38,728 nt of DNA from the IMG/VR virus record IMGVR_UViG_3300036715_003690, positions 1-38,728 of that record. One strand, 5' to 3'. Positions 8,477 to 15,930 of the stretch are shown in pieces. The position numbers and the translations under genes were made by a program. Below the pieces are notes generated by a model that did no database searches, was not told the origin of the DNA, and saw only the letters and a program-made list of their open reading frames with translations. This stretch comes from a virus. Position 1 is the first letter of the stretch, and each line of letters begins with the position of its first letter.

Positions 8477-8908
8477 ATGCAAACAAAAGCTATAGAAACA
8501 GTAGGCGTTCAGCCTTTAGATGAGATATTCAAACAGTACAGCGATAGCGTCCGGGAAGGGACTGCTAAGGTCGTCATTGGCAGACAGTATAAAGCTTCTA
8601 TCTTAGATCGATATAAGCGATCTCGTGATGGGTACGCGATTGGGCGTTATGGCAATGATGAACTTTTGATTTTTCGTATTTACCGGGAACTGCGCGCGTG
8701 TATAAGGTACTTTCTACAGCAGCCACGCTTGATTCTTTCCGAAATTGATAACAGGAGAAGTGATAGAATTGTCTTGGAGTACAAGAAAGAAGAACAGTAT
8801 CTTAAGTCTCTCTATTCACCAATTAAACTTGTAAAAGACGAACGATACCTCAACGAAAGAAAAATGCGGCGGCAAGCCCGGAAAGAACGGGTAAATGGAC
8901 AAGCCTAA
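8477..8908 (+). CDS. Hypothetical protein, basic C-terminus
   Basis: This 143-residue protein of unknown family starts at the ATG at 8477, with TAAGG nine bases upstream; an in-frame GTG at 8444 would overlap the previous gene. It is rich in Arg, Lys and Tyr with helical segments, for example YKRSRDGYAIGRYGN and IFRIYRELRACIRYF, and it ends in a strongly basic helix (about 120-143). This suggests nucleic-acid binding. It overlaps the MazG-like gene by 14 bases. No catalytic motif is seen. Confidence 0.7.
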   Translation: MQTKAIETVGVQPLDEIFKQYSDSVREGTAKVVIGRQYKASILDRYKRSRDGYAIGRYGNDELLIFRIYRELRACIRYFLQQPRLILSEIDNRRSDRIVLEYKKEEQYLKSLYSPIKLVKDERYLNERKMRRQARKERVNGQA

Positions 8909-9554
8909 TACACTAAATATTTATCAAGCCACGAAAATGGTTTATGCAGGTTTGCGGGAAAAGGGCTTCTTAGCTCCGGAGGATATGATTCCTGATCTTC
9001 ATCTATGCCTCGTTCTCACTGAGGTTGGTGAGGTTGTTGAGGCAATGCGGCGTGGCTCTTATTTGGACTTGGAACGTCTTAAGAATTTTCTTGACGATGA
9101 GCATGAATTAGGTGCCACCCCGGAAGAATACTGCGTACGTGGTTACACTATGCATGTTAAGGGAACTGTTGAAGAAGAAATTGTTGATATACAAGTGAGG
9201 TTGCTCGGTCTTCTTGGTTATCTGCTCGATAAATTCGGCATTGAGGAGCAAGCCATTGATAACATACGCAAACTTGGCATCCTGATGGAAAAGCAAGTAC
9301 CTTTCAGCAGGAATTACTTAAAGTTTACTGTTGCTGATTTAAGTTCCTTCATGCTGTCAATAACCCGGCAGCTTATTGATCTTAATATAGTCCCTATTTC
9401 AAGGACTTCAGCAATTGCACAAATAAATGGCTTTTGTAAACTTATCGATAACATAAGCACAAACATGGAGGGTTATTTCCCTATAACGAAGGTCTTTGAG
9501 ATTAAGCATTGGTACAATCAAACAAGACCAAATAAGCATGGGAGACTCTTTTAA
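8895..9554 (+). CDS. MazG-like nucleotide pyrophosphohydrolase
   Basis: This 219-residue all-alpha protein has the MazG/dUTPase-like metal site: LTEVGEVVEAMRRG (E43, E46) and, one helix pair later, EEEIVDIQVRLLGL (E95, D98). Such enzymes hydrolyse (d)NTPs to monophosphate and pyrophosphate. In phages they are thought to adjust nucleotide or alarmone pools. The domain seems to have a second helical half (about 125-219), so it may be a pseudo-tandem MazG fold with one active site. Its stop (TAATG) overlaps the next start by one base. Confidence 0.8.
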   Translation: MDKPNTLNIYQATKMVYAGLREKGFLAPEDMIPDLHLCLVLTEVGEVVEAMRRGSYLDLERLKNFLDDEHELGATPEEYCVRGYTMHVKGTVEEEIVDIQVRLLGLLGYLLDKFGIEEQAIDNIRKLGILMEKQVPFSRNYLKFTVADLSSFMLSITRQLIDLNIVPISRTSAIAQINGFCKLIDNISTNMEGYFPITKVFEIKHWYNQTRPNKHGRLF

Positions 9555-9748
9555 TGGCAAATATTGATTGCTTGGATTGTGAGTATGTTTTGGTGTTGGC
9601 AAATAAGACTTTTAAGGGTATTAATAAACCAAAAATAAATTGTGATCTCAAAATACGCCCTGGTGTTTGGACAAAAAAACATGATATGCAATATGGGAAG
9701 TATATCAAGTCATCATGCCACGGCTACAAGAAGGATGAAGGTTTATAA
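9554..9748 (+). CDS. Small Cys-containing hypothetical protein
   Basis: This 64-residue protein begins MANIDCLDCEYVLVLANKTF and is linked to the MazG-like gene by a TAATG overlap. It has four cysteines: the CLDC pair near the N-terminus, one in the middle and one near the end. They could bind a metal. The basic, Lys-rich composition fits a small zinc-ribbon-like protein. No function is recognised. Confidence 0.6.
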   Translation: MANIDCLDCEYVLVLANKTFKGINKPKINCDLKIRPGVWTKKHDMQYGKYIKSSCHGYKKDEGL

Positions 9749-9790
9749 ACTGCATGTAGCAGGAGTTCTATAATCATACAAACAGAAAGG

Positions 9791-9943
9791 ATGGCAAATA
9801 TGCCTAAAAAACTAACACCCGCGGAAACAAAAGCGAAACTCAAAGAGCTTAACGCTGAAAAGAAAAGGCTCGAAAAGTCTATCAAGATGGTAACAAAAGC
9901 TCTTGAAAGAAACGCGAAAGCAATCGCGAAACTCTCCACGTAA
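9791..9943 (+). CDS. Small basic coiled-coil protein (50 aa)
   Basis: This short gene starts at the ATG at 9791 behind AGAAAGG and ends at the TAA at 9941-9943. After MANMPKKLTPAETKAKL the protein is an almost continuous amphipathic helix of Lys, Glu, Leu and Ala with heptad spacing, ending in KAIAKLST. It is followed within 20 bases by a strong terminator, which marks it as a real transcribed gene at the end of an operon. Function is unknown; DNA binding or a scaffold role is possible. Confidence 0.7.
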   Translation: MANMPKKLTPAETKAKLKELNAEKKRLEKSIKMVTKALERNAKAIAKLST

Positions 9944-9959
9944 TACCCATACCTTGATG

Positions 9960-9995
9960 AAGGGAAGGAGAATTTCTTCTTCCCTTTTATTTTTT
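9960..9995 (+). terminator. Rho-independent terminator
   Basis: An 11-base-pair stem, AAGGGAAGGAG with CTTCTTCCCTT (one G-T wobble), closes a 5-base loop AATTT and runs into TTATTTTTT. It ends the operon that finishes with the 50-residue gene. It lies only 5 bases before the ATG at 10001. Confidence 0.85.
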
Positions 9996-10000
9996 AACAA

Positions 10001-10279
10001 ATGATGCAAGAAATGGTCAAATTTTTTGCAATAGATGAAAGTAAAATGACTGATAAAGTTGTAAAGTATCACGTTAAGCAATTTGACAGCCTTCTTGCTG
10101 TGAATATCGTGGACAATCTTTCTATGGCAGAAAGCAAACTGGTGGCTTTGTCTCAGAATGAGGGGAATGAATCAAAGGCGGCAGAATTGAGGTTTCAACT
10201 CGCTACTCTGGTTGCAACAAGAACAGCTTTGCAGGGTATCCGGGATAACCTACAAATGGTCTTTGATTTCAAGGTATAA
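10001..10279 (+). CDS. Hypothetical helical protein
   Basis: This 92-residue protein is predicted all-helical, with an acidic/hydrophobic pattern (VDNLSMAESKLVALSQNEGN and RFQLATLVATRTALQGI). The frame starts at ATGATG at 10001, 5 bases after the T-run of a terminator. There is therefore no room for a normal leader unless transcription reads through or begins inside the hairpin; a later ATG at 10013 is an alternative start. It has no cysteine, membrane segment or known motif. It is followed closely by a promoter at 10283. Confidence 0.65.
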   Translation: MMQEMVKFFAIDESKMTDKVVKYHVKQFDSLLAVNIVDNLSMAESKLVALSQNEGNESKAAELRFQLATLVATRTALQGIRDNLQMVFDFKV

Positions 10280-10282
10280 CTT

Positions 10283-10313
10283 TTGATTATTTGCCTCAAT
10301 ATTCTTATATTTG
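10283..10313 (+). promoter_or_regulatory. Bacteroidota-type promoter for the ligase operon
   Basis: TTG at 10283-10285 (within TTTTG), 20 bases, then TATATTTG at 10306-10313. This is an exact match to the TTG-N20-TAnnTTTG form. Transcription should begin about 7 bases downstream and leave a 35-base leader before the ATG at 10355. Confidence 0.75.
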
Positions 10314-10354
10314 AGGTACTAAAATTCACTACAAACAAATTCGGAGAAATTTTC

Positions 10355-11461
10355 ATGGCGCGTAAAATACGACAAATAATTTTTGGTGGCGTGGGTGGTC
10401 TCACCCCGGACTACACAAAATACGCGATAGATGATCTTGTTGTAAATTTGAAGTACAACGGGGCTCTTTACCATGTTCACGTTGAAAATGAAAGAGTATA
10501 CGGGCTTACGAGTAAACGTGAATCTAAAAAAACTACTGGTTTAAACGAGAAGCTATCCTGCTTTCCCACCTTAAAAAAAGAAACTATACCCTGCACGAAA
10601 GAGACCATACTTGTTGCCGAGGCTGTTGCGGAACACTTAGGCAAGGAGCAAGGTGTCATCTGTGGCTTCGTTGCGGGCATCATGAACAGTAGCGCAAAGA
10701 CTCTTGCTGAAAAATTTCCCTATGGTCATGGTCTTAAACTTGTCGTGCACGATATTCTTTATTTCGAGGGTAAATCCTTCATGTCCAGGACTTATGGTGA
10801 TGTTGAGAATCATCTGGGTCTTTTGAATGACAATCTTCAGAATAGCCCACTACCCATAGCAGGCTTCTTTGGTGATAAATTGAAAAGCATTAAGGGTACG
10901 CTTGCAATAGTTAGCTCACAACCTGTCGCGTCGGTGCTAAACGCATTTGGTAAATCAAAAAGTATTACTGGTGATTACTTTGCTGCTCTTCAGGAGATTG
11001 TGGATTCTCCTAAATTCAAGTACGAGGGCTTTGTCGTGAAGGATTTGAATAGCCGGCTTTCACTAAAGGTCTTGAAGCAAAGAAACATTGATGTTATTAT
11101 CACAGGATTCACACCCGGGAAGAACAAGTATACTGGACAGGTGGGTGCTATTCAAATAGGCGTGTTAACTAAGGAGGCAGCAAGGGTTCTTGATAACAGA
11201 ACTTATATAACACCTAGTGAAGTAAAGCGTCTAATAAAGCAGGAGCAAATTATTAGCGTTGGTAATGTGGCGGGCATAGATAACGACCGCAGACTCGACA
11301 TGACTAACCACCCTAACGCGTACTTGGGGCGAATAATAACAGTAAAGTACAAGCACTGGACAGGTGAGAAACTTTTCCACCCCCGAATTGATAATAGTGT
11401 TGGGTTTCGGGATGACAAATTACTAAAGCGTTGCACTCTACGGCAAATAAAAGAAGGGTAA
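10355..11461 (+). CDS. ATP-dependent DNA ligase
   Basis: This 368-residue nucleotidyltransferase seals DNA nicks. Motif I is LKYNGAL with the adenylated Lys at K33. The usual K-x-D-G is K-Y-N-G here, an Asp to Asn change. A motif III-type Glu lies at about E89. Motif IV is YEGFVVKD (E224), and motif V is LSLKVL (K238). An OB-type C-terminal domain follows, with VITGFTPGKNKYTGQVGAIQIG-like strands, GRIITVKYKHW and FHPRI near the end. The ATG at 10355 is preferred over an upstream in-frame TTG at 10283, because that TTG is the -33 element of the promoter and GGAGAAATTTTC precedes the ATG. RNA-ligase activity is less likely, given the OB domain and the replication context. Confidence 0.85.
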   Translation: MARKIRQIIFGGVGGLTPDYTKYAIDDLVVNLKYNGALYHVHVENERVYGLTSKRESKKTTGLNEKLSCFPTLKKETIPCTKETILVAEAVAEHLGKEQGVICGFVAGIMNSSAKTLAEKFPYGHGLKLVVHDILYFEGKSFMSRTYGDVENHLGLLNDNLQNSPLPIAGFFGDKLKSIKGTLAIVSSQPVASVLNAFGKSKSITGDYFAALQEIVDSPKFKYEGFVVKDLNSRLSLKVLKQRNIDVIITGFTPGKNKYTGQVGAIQIGVLTKEAARVLDNRTYITPSEVKRLIKQEQIISVGNVAGIDNDRRLDMTNHPNAYLGRIITVKYKHWTGEKLFHPRIDNSVGFRDDKLLKRCTLRQIKEG

Positions 11462-11464
11462 CAT

Positions 11465-11758
11465 ATGGGACGATCAGACGCGATATACCTACAAGTAAAG
11501 TACATGGTGTCCCTGAGGGTTGAGCAGGTATTAGTACTTCGTTTGCAGAAATATTCCTTTCAAGAATTGGACCTAATAGTGGACGCTATTCTACGCGCTT
11601 TAATCAGCGAAAAGAATAAACCAAAAAAAGTTTTAACAATAACAGAGATAACAAAAGATGGCATTATCAGACCTTCTAACAACGAATCCAAAATCAGCGA
11701 GATCATCAAACGTGTCAATGATCAGATTAATCTACACGTATCTCGAAAATCGAGATAA
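11465..11758 (+). CDS. Hypothetical protein
   Basis: This 97-residue protein starts 3 bases after the ligase stop, behind AAGAAGGGTAAC. The first 50 residues look like a helical DNA-binding or dimerisation domain (VSLRVEQVLVLRLQKYSFQE). The rest is Lys-rich, with ISEIIKRVNDQI. Its last 100 bases overlap the next gene in another frame, which is long for this genome. One of the two starts may therefore be misplaced, or the overlap may be real. No family is recognised. Confidence 0.6.
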   Translation: MGRSDAIYLQVKYMVSLRVEQVLVLRLQKYSFQELDLIVDAILRALISEKNKPKKVLTITEITKDGIIRPSNNESKISEIIKRVNDQINLHVSRKSR

Positions 11759-12467
11759 GATACAACCTTTTTCTTTTAGTATTAACCGGGGTTCCTTTAA
11801 AGGTTTTCATCCTTCTAGCATGTATGGGGACTGTCCCAGAAAAATGGGATTCGGCTTGGCTGATGAACGTGGGAAATTGCGACACATGGATTTGAAAAAG
11901 GAAAGTCGGAAGGACTCTAAACTGGAGCTTATCTTTGATGTTGGTCATGTTATTCACGCGTTAATTCAAGAAAGCTATATGCGTAATTATGATAGTACTG
12001 CTAAATGTGATGTTCCTATTGAGTCCTTGAAAGATTACAATATTGGTGGTACGGCGGATCAGGTTATCCGCTTGCAGGATGGTAACTTGTATGTTATTGA
12101 CTACAAGACACAGCGAACGGAGAAATTCCGCAGTACGAATACTATTGCGGATATAAGCCCTAAATATATTGGGCAAATAAATTTATACATGTACGCACTA
12201 AAGGTTCGTGGTTGTATCCTTTTCTTTAACAAGAATGATCAGTCGATGAAGGAGTTCTTTTTTGATAAGCCGGATATGAAAATCGTGAATGCTATGTTGG
12301 CTCTGGCAAAGACGGCGACAGATTTTATAAACGGGAAAACGTACGTGAAAATTCTTCAGGAATGCCTCGCGGGGGAAGGTATGTACCTGGACTGCCCCTA
12401 TGCTATTCACTGTATGAAGTGCAAAACATTGGATGCTATTAAAAAAATTACGAAAGGAACTGTATGA
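11658..12467 (+). CDS. Cas4/RecB-type PD-(D/E)XK exonuclease with four conserved-type cysteines
   Basis: This 269-residue nuclease carries the Cas4/AddB-like signature: C59 (YGDCPRK), H100 (FDVGHVIH), D134 (GGTADQVI), D148-Y-K150 (YVIDYKTQ), Q173-x3-Y177 (GQINLYMY), then C246, C252 and C255 (LDCPYAIHCMKC). One N-terminal Cys plus three C-terminal Cys is the iron-sulfur-cluster arrangement of Cas4 and AddB nucleases. The residue order supports a DNA end-processing exonuclease. In phages such proteins serve recombination, replication or host DNA breakdown. It has no Cas neighbours, so CRISPR adaptation is not implied. The ATG at 11658 gives the whole N-terminal region before HPSSMYGDC; a later start is possible. 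Confidence 0.8.
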   Translation: MALSDLLTTNPKSARSSNVSMIRLIYTYLENRDKIQPFSFSINRGSFKGFHPSSMYGDCPRKMGFGLADERGKLRHMDLKKESRKDSKLELIFDVGHVIHALIQESYMRNYDSTAKCDVPIESLKDYNIGGTADQVIRLQDGNLYVIDYKTQRTEKFRSTNTIADISPKYIGQINLYMYALKVRGCILFFNKNDQSMKEFFFDKPDMKIVNAMLALAKTATDFINGKTYVKILQECLAGEGMYLDCPYAIHCMKCKTLDAIKKITKGTV

Positions 12468-12967
12468 AAGTACAAGGTGTGTCACAAATACCAAAACCTA
12501 TTGTAGTTGTTCGATCCTACGAGGACTTACACAAGCAAGAGGAGGTTGTTTCCGCGATGAATCAGCTTGATTTCATTTCTAAGCCTACTATTGAGATCGC
12601 GTATTTTTTGAACCACGTTGCTACCATGTATCAAAGGGACTTGCAGTATCTTGAGAAATGCATGACAATTTTTATTGGTTACCAGAATTTTTATGGTAGC
12701 TTACTTGCGCAAATGGAAATTATCAGGGGTGTGGCTGACTCACAACTTGCTCATACAACCTCTGTTCTCATGGGTACGAAGGATGGGACGCTGAACGAGC
12801 GAAAGGATGCCGTGAGGGCGAGCGATAAGTACAGGCAGGCAGAAGAAGTCTACAATAAAGCCAATGGCCGGTATATCATGCTGAAATCTATATTCGAGTC
12901 TTGCGACAGGGCTTACAAATTGGCAAGCAGAATATTGACTGTTAGATTGGGAATAAAAGAGCTATAA
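12464..12967 (+). CDS. Hypothetical helical protein
   Basis: This 167-residue protein is linked to the Cas4-like gene by an ATGA overlap. After a short N-terminal strand (PIVVVRSYEDL) it is nearly all helix with coiled-coil character, including ATMYQRDLQYLEKCM and KYRQAEEVYNKANGRY. It has no membrane segment and no catalytic motif. Coupling to the nuclease suggests a partner subunit, but this is only context. Confidence 0.7.
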   Translation: MKVQGVSQIPKPIVVVRSYEDLHKQEEVVSAMNQLDFISKPTIEIAYFLNHVATMYQRDLQYLEKCMTIFIGYQNFYGSLLAQMEIIRGVADSQLAHTTSVLMGTKDGTLNERKDAVRASDKYRQAEEVYNKANGRYIMLKSIFESCDRAYKLASRILTVRLGIKEL

Positions 12968-12980
12968 TGAAAATCTGTTG

Positions 12981-12988
12981 TATATTTG
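12981..12988 (+). promoter_or_regulatory. Possible -7 element
   Basis: TATATTTG matches the Bacteroidota -7 element (TAnnTTTG) in the 45-base gap before the SpoVS-like gene, giving a leader of about 20 bases. No TTG is found at the expected -33 distance, so it is a weaker candidate than the other promoters. Confidence 0.35.
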
Positions 12989-13012
12989 AGAAACAAAAAT
13001 TGAAAGTATCAC

Positions 13013-13297
13013 ATGTCAGACGTTAAAGAAGAAGTAATAAAAGAAATGCGCGTCGCGGGAAGCACGAACGCGAAAGAGTTGGCTATAGCAATTTTTTCAG
13101 AATTCAACAACTTCAAGTGCATAACACTAACAGCAATAGGTCTTCAGTCAATAAACCAAACGGTTAAAGCTATCGCTATAGCAGGTGGTTTATGCGGTCA
13201 AAAGGCTAAAACGATAAACACCCGAATCGGTTTCACGGAGGTATCTATCTCAGGGGACATAAGGACAGCAATTATCTTCACTTGCAGGCTATCCTAA
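13013..13297 (+). CDS. SpoVS/Alba-like protein
   Basis: This 94-residue protein follows the SpoVS pattern. It has an N-terminal strand (MRVAGSTNAKELAIAI), then ITLTAIG (A41-I-G43), the helix INQTVKAIAIAGG (47-59) that matches the family's NQAVKAIAIAR core, and a C-terminal strand with GDIRTAIIF (RTAI at 84-87). SpoVS belongs to the Alba superfamily of small nucleic-acid-binding proteins, first known from Bacillus sporulation. A phage copy next to the DNA-modification genes could bind DNA or RNA or alter host gene expression; that is inference. The stop overlaps the next ATG (TAATG). Confidence 0.75.
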   Translation: MSDVKEEVIKEMRVAGSTNAKELAIAIFSEFNNFKCITLTAIGLQSINQTVKAIAIAGGLCGQKAKTINTRIGFTEVSISGDIRTAIIFTCRLS

Positions 13298-13590
13298 TGG
13301 ATGAACGGTATTTTCGAAAATACTTAAAAGTAGGCGATCATGCTATTGCCAAAATGGACAATGATGATATTATGACAGGTGTCATAGGCATGATGGATGA
13401 CGAGTCTTTGTCTCTGCTTACTTTGGATGACGATAAAATGCTTGAGTTGTTTTTACTTTATGGCAGGATAGAATGGTTTGGTAAAATAACCCCGGGGCCA
13501 AAAGAAGTAAACGCGCAATTAGTGTCAATTATTAAACGAATAAACAAAGAACCTACGAATGACAACGATAACGAAAACGATAACCGTTGA
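13297..13590 (+). CDS. Hypothetical acidic protein
   Basis: This 97-residue acidic protein begins at a TAATG overlap; an in-frame TTG at 13282 is less likely. The pattern VGDHAIAKMDNDDIMTGVIG, then LSLLTLDDDKM, suggests a small beta barrel of the SH3/Sm sort. The end is a run of Asp, Asn and Glu that overlaps the QueD start by 32 bases. No known family was recognised. Its coupling to queD ties it to the modification operon. Confidence 0.6.
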   Translation: MDERYFRKYLKVGDHAIAKMDNDDIMTGVIGMMDDESLSLLTLDDDKMLELFLLYGRIEWFGKITPGPKEVNAQLVSIIKRINKEPTNDNDNENDNR

Positions 13591-13996
13591 CTATGGCCAT
13601 GCTCTGCATCTGCATAATGGTAGATGCAGGGGTATACATGGTCATACTGCTCGTATCACGATAGCCCTGGAAGGCACACCCTCACCTATTATGAAAGGCA
13701 CAGCTATGGAGGGTATGGTTCTTGATTATGGCACCGTGAAAGCTTTCCTGAAGGAGAGTATCGAGGAAACATTTGATCATAAATTAATTTTGTGCAAGGA
13801 TGATGAAAGATTGAATATGCTTTTATCTCACGCGGGTGTCTTTCAGAATATCTTGCGTGTTGAGGAAACACCCACTGCGGAGAATCTTGCTAAGCTATGT
13901 TTTCAAATTTTGAAAGAAAAATTCAATGGCTTTGCGAAAGTAAAATTTGTAGAATGGTGCGAGACTCCCACGAGTAGCGCACGTTATGAAGAATAA
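13559..13996 (+). CDS. queD: QueD, 6-carboxy-5,6,7,8-tetrahydropterin synthase
   Basis: This 145-residue member of the PTPS/QueD family carries out the second step of preQ0 synthesis, from dihydroneopterin triphosphate to 6-carboxytetrahydropterin. The zinc site is H14 (YGHAL) plus H27 and H29 in CRGIHGH, and the catalytic C23 sits in the same C-x3-HGH motif typical of QueD. Further active-site residues are D73-H74 (FDHK), PTAEN (105-109) and E132 and E135 in VEWCETP. Length and all key residues are normal, so the enzyme should be active. It opens the cluster that continues with FolE, QueE and QueC. Confidence 0.93.
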   Translation: MTTITKTITVDYGHALHLHNGRCRGIHGHTARITIALEGTPSPIMKGTAMEGMVLDYGTVKAFLKESIEETFDHKLILCKDDERLNMLLSHAGVFQNILRVEETPTAENLAKLCFQILKEKFNGFAKVKFVEWCETPTSSARYEE

Positions 13997-14010
13997 TCTA
14001 AGGAACTTTT

Positions 14011-15096
14011 ATGGCTAAAGATAGAAAAATGATCATTTCTCCTGAAAAATACTTTTCTCTTGAGGATGAGAACTTTTATTGCTCTACTTGCAATTATAAG
14101 AAGCACTGTGAAAAAACAGTTGTTGTTAAAGCACCTTTCGAGCATGCGGATGCGAAACAATTCTTTCCTGATAACCCTTACGCGATAGCAACCATGTTCC
14201 CTGACATTGAAAAGTATCGTGCACCCCGGTTAGGCAAGCTTGCAGAAATACCCGTGGACTTTCCAAAGGTATCTTTCGTGACCCACCAGAAAATTGACGC
14301 GCACGAAAAAGTACTCACCTTTCCTTTGTCAAAGCTTTCAATGGGTATGGAGAAACGATTGACGAATCTTGCAAAGTCACGTCAATGCTCTTTAGGGTTG
14401 CTCATGTCAGATGATGATAAATCTTTGCTTAGTTGGTTATTCGGCAAAGAAGTCTTTCAAAGTAATGAGCAGTATCTTGGTGTCTATAATAACGAGGGTA
14501 TGAACATTGCAAGCCCTACTTACGCGTACTTGCAAAGGGATTGGACAAAGCCTTTTAGGGAGAAGGGATTTGAATATGTTATGTCTCCCACGGTAAGCTT
14601 TTTCTTTAATCAACCTGCTTGCTCAACTGTTCAGAATAGGCTCCTTAGTTATAAGTTTATCAAGGATTTGGTTGATAATGGTTTCCCAACAATACCTTGT
14701 TTTTTGTATCTTTGGGAGAGTGATGCAAAAGCTTTCGCGAATTGGATTAACAAGACGGGTTTTTCCCATGTCTATTTTCCAATTCAAATGGCACGTCAAG
14801 AAGTTTACCATGATTACGCGGTGAAACAATTCAAGCTGATCAGGTCTTTGCTGAACCCCAGTGTTAAGATAATTGTCGTTGGTGCCTCTACAGTTAGTCG
14901 TATCGTGCAGTATCACGCGATTGACAAGAACGCCTTGTACATGAACTCTTATATACCTGTTATATCCTCCCGCCGTTTGATCTGGGGCGTGAAGGAAAGT
15001 AGATACTCGACAGATCAATTTTATTTGAGTGATGACATCTTTATGGAAAACGCCGCTAATTTTAGAAAAGAATTGGCAAAGAAAGGAATCAAATAA
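14011..15096 (+). CDS. Unknown protein in the 7-deazaguanine cluster (DUF4417-like guess)
   Basis: This 361-residue protein is not firmly recognised. It starts behind TAAGGAACTTTT. The N-terminus has a possible metal site, C24-x2-C27-x5-C33 (FYCSTCNYKKHC). The C-terminal half (about 186-345) looks like an alpha/beta barrel. Its core is MSPTVSFFFNQP, then NRLLSYKFIKDLVDNGFPTIP, then IIVVGASTVSRI and a late NSYIPVISS. The pattern of a PxxS-x-F/Y strand, a Pro-bearing loop, then a helix and a G-x-P-x-I-P strand recalls DUF4417 proteins, and loosely the TIM-barrel fold of TGT/DpdA enzymes. Its position between queD and folE argues for a role in making or inserting the modified base. Function is unknown. 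Confidence 0.75.
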   Translation: MAKDRKMIISPEKYFSLEDENFYCSTCNYKKHCEKTVVVKAPFEHADAKQFFPDNPYAIATMFPDIEKYRAPRLGKLAEIPVDFPKVSFVTHQKIDAHEKVLTFPLSKLSMGMEKRLTNLAKSRQCSLGLLMSDDDKSLLSWLFGKEVFQSNEQYLGVYNNEGMNIASPTYAYLQRDWTKPFREKGFEYVMSPTVSFFFNQPACSTVQNRLLSYKFIKDLVDNGFPTIPCFLYLWESDAKAFANWINKTGFSHVYFPIQMARQEVYHDYAVKQFKLIRSLLNPSVKIIVVGASTVSRIVQYHAIDKNALYMNSYIPVISSRRLIWGVKESRYSTDQFYLSDDIFMENAANFRKELAKKGIK

Positions 15097-15097
15097 C

Positions 15098-15355
15098 ATG
15101 GGTGGCTCAAGGGCGAATCGCTCATCAGGAAAGCAAAAGGAAAGCTTCCAAACAACGGCTTCTATTCATGGACGGGAAATGAAGGTAGGTGGCACTTATA
15201 ATTTCTATAATTTACATAACAGTAAACTCATAAGTTATGATAAGGCTACAAACACTTTCAAGTTCTTCAATAGCCGTATACCGTCGAGAATTTCAAAAGA
15301 TCATACTTTTATTATTAATGACCATAACAAAGCAAGCTTCAGCTTCTTGGATTAA
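15098..15355 (+). CDS. Small hypothetical protein in the modification cluster
   Basis: This 85-residue basic protein starts at the ATG at 15098, one base after the preceding stop codon; the longer in-frame extension would lie inside the preceding gene. A Ser/Arg/Lys-rich, probably disordered N-terminus (about 1-25) precedes a beta-rich part with VGGTYNFYNLHNSKLISYD and FKFFNSRIPSRISKDHTF. It ends 2 bases before folE. No family is recognised, and it is too small for a typical enzyme. Confidence 0.65.
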   Translation: MGGSRANRSSGKQKESFQTTASIHGREMKVGGTYNFYNLHNSKLISYDKATNTFKFFNSRIPSRISKDHTFIINDHNKASFSFLD

Positions 15356-15357
15356 AA

Positions 15358-15915
15358 ATGAAAAAGCCAAATATAGCTGAAGGGGAGAAAATAATTGGTG
15401 ATCTGCTTGCTTGGCTTCAATTACCTGTTGACGGGCACACGAAAGACACACCAAAAAGGGTTGCTAAAATGTACCTGGAGCTTTTCTCCGGGCTGTATAA
15501 GAACCCACCCAAGATAACCACGTTCGAGGGTAAGGATGGGTATGTGGCAGTATCGAATATAAATTTCACTTCTTATTGCGCGCATCATTTGTTGCCCTTT
15601 TTTGGCAAGGTTGGTGTTGTATATCATTGCAGTAATCGCACCATTGTAGGTCTTTCCAAAATCGCGAGAATAATAGGATACCACTCTGCTAAACCACAGG
15701 TGCAAGAGAACCTTACCGCGGATATAGCAGAAGACATAATGAAACGCCTTCAGCCAAAAGGTATTTTCGTGGTGTGTTCAGCGGAGCATCTTTGCATGAC
15801 AATACGGGGTGTTAAAAGTATCGGGAGTGTCACGACAACATCTTGTATGCTTGGTGACATTGATAAGGCGGAGGCTCTTAATCTTTTACAAAGTAACAAA
15901 CAATTTTTTCAATAA
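15358..15915 (+). CDS. folE: FolE, GTP cyclohydrolase I
   Basis: This 185-residue enzyme converts GTP to 7,8-dihydroneopterin triphosphate, the first step towards preQ0. Visible motifs are TPKRVAKMY (31-39), SYCAHHLLPFFGKV with C74, H76 and H77, VGLSKIARI (97-105), QVQENLTADIAEDI (114-127) and SAEHLCMTIRGV (H144, C146). C74, H77 and C146 are the zinc ligands. The usual C-E-H-H-L-L-P-F has Ala in place of Glu at residue 75; other catalytic residues are kept. A phage copy next to queD and queE indicates local production of deazaguanine precursor rather than folate. Confidence 0.93.
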   Translation: MKKPNIAEGEKIIGDLLAWLQLPVDGHTKDTPKRVAKMYLELFSGLYKNPPKITTFEGKDGYVAVSNINFTSYCAHHLLPFFGKVGVVYHCSNRTIVGLSKIARIIGYHSAKPQVQENLTADIAEDIMKRLQPKGIFVVCSAEHLCMTIRGVKSIGSVTTTSCMLGDIDKAEALNLLQSNKQFFQ

Positions 15916-15930
15916 AATGTAGATACCAGG

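Noticed and set aside
10283-10354. TTG start giving a 24-residue extension of the DNA ligase
   Set aside because: The stretch holds an exact promoter match and lies upstream of the expected transcription start.
11658-12467. CRISPR adaptation protein Cas4
   Set aside because: No other cas gene or repeat array is present; the nuclease fits the phage recombination module.
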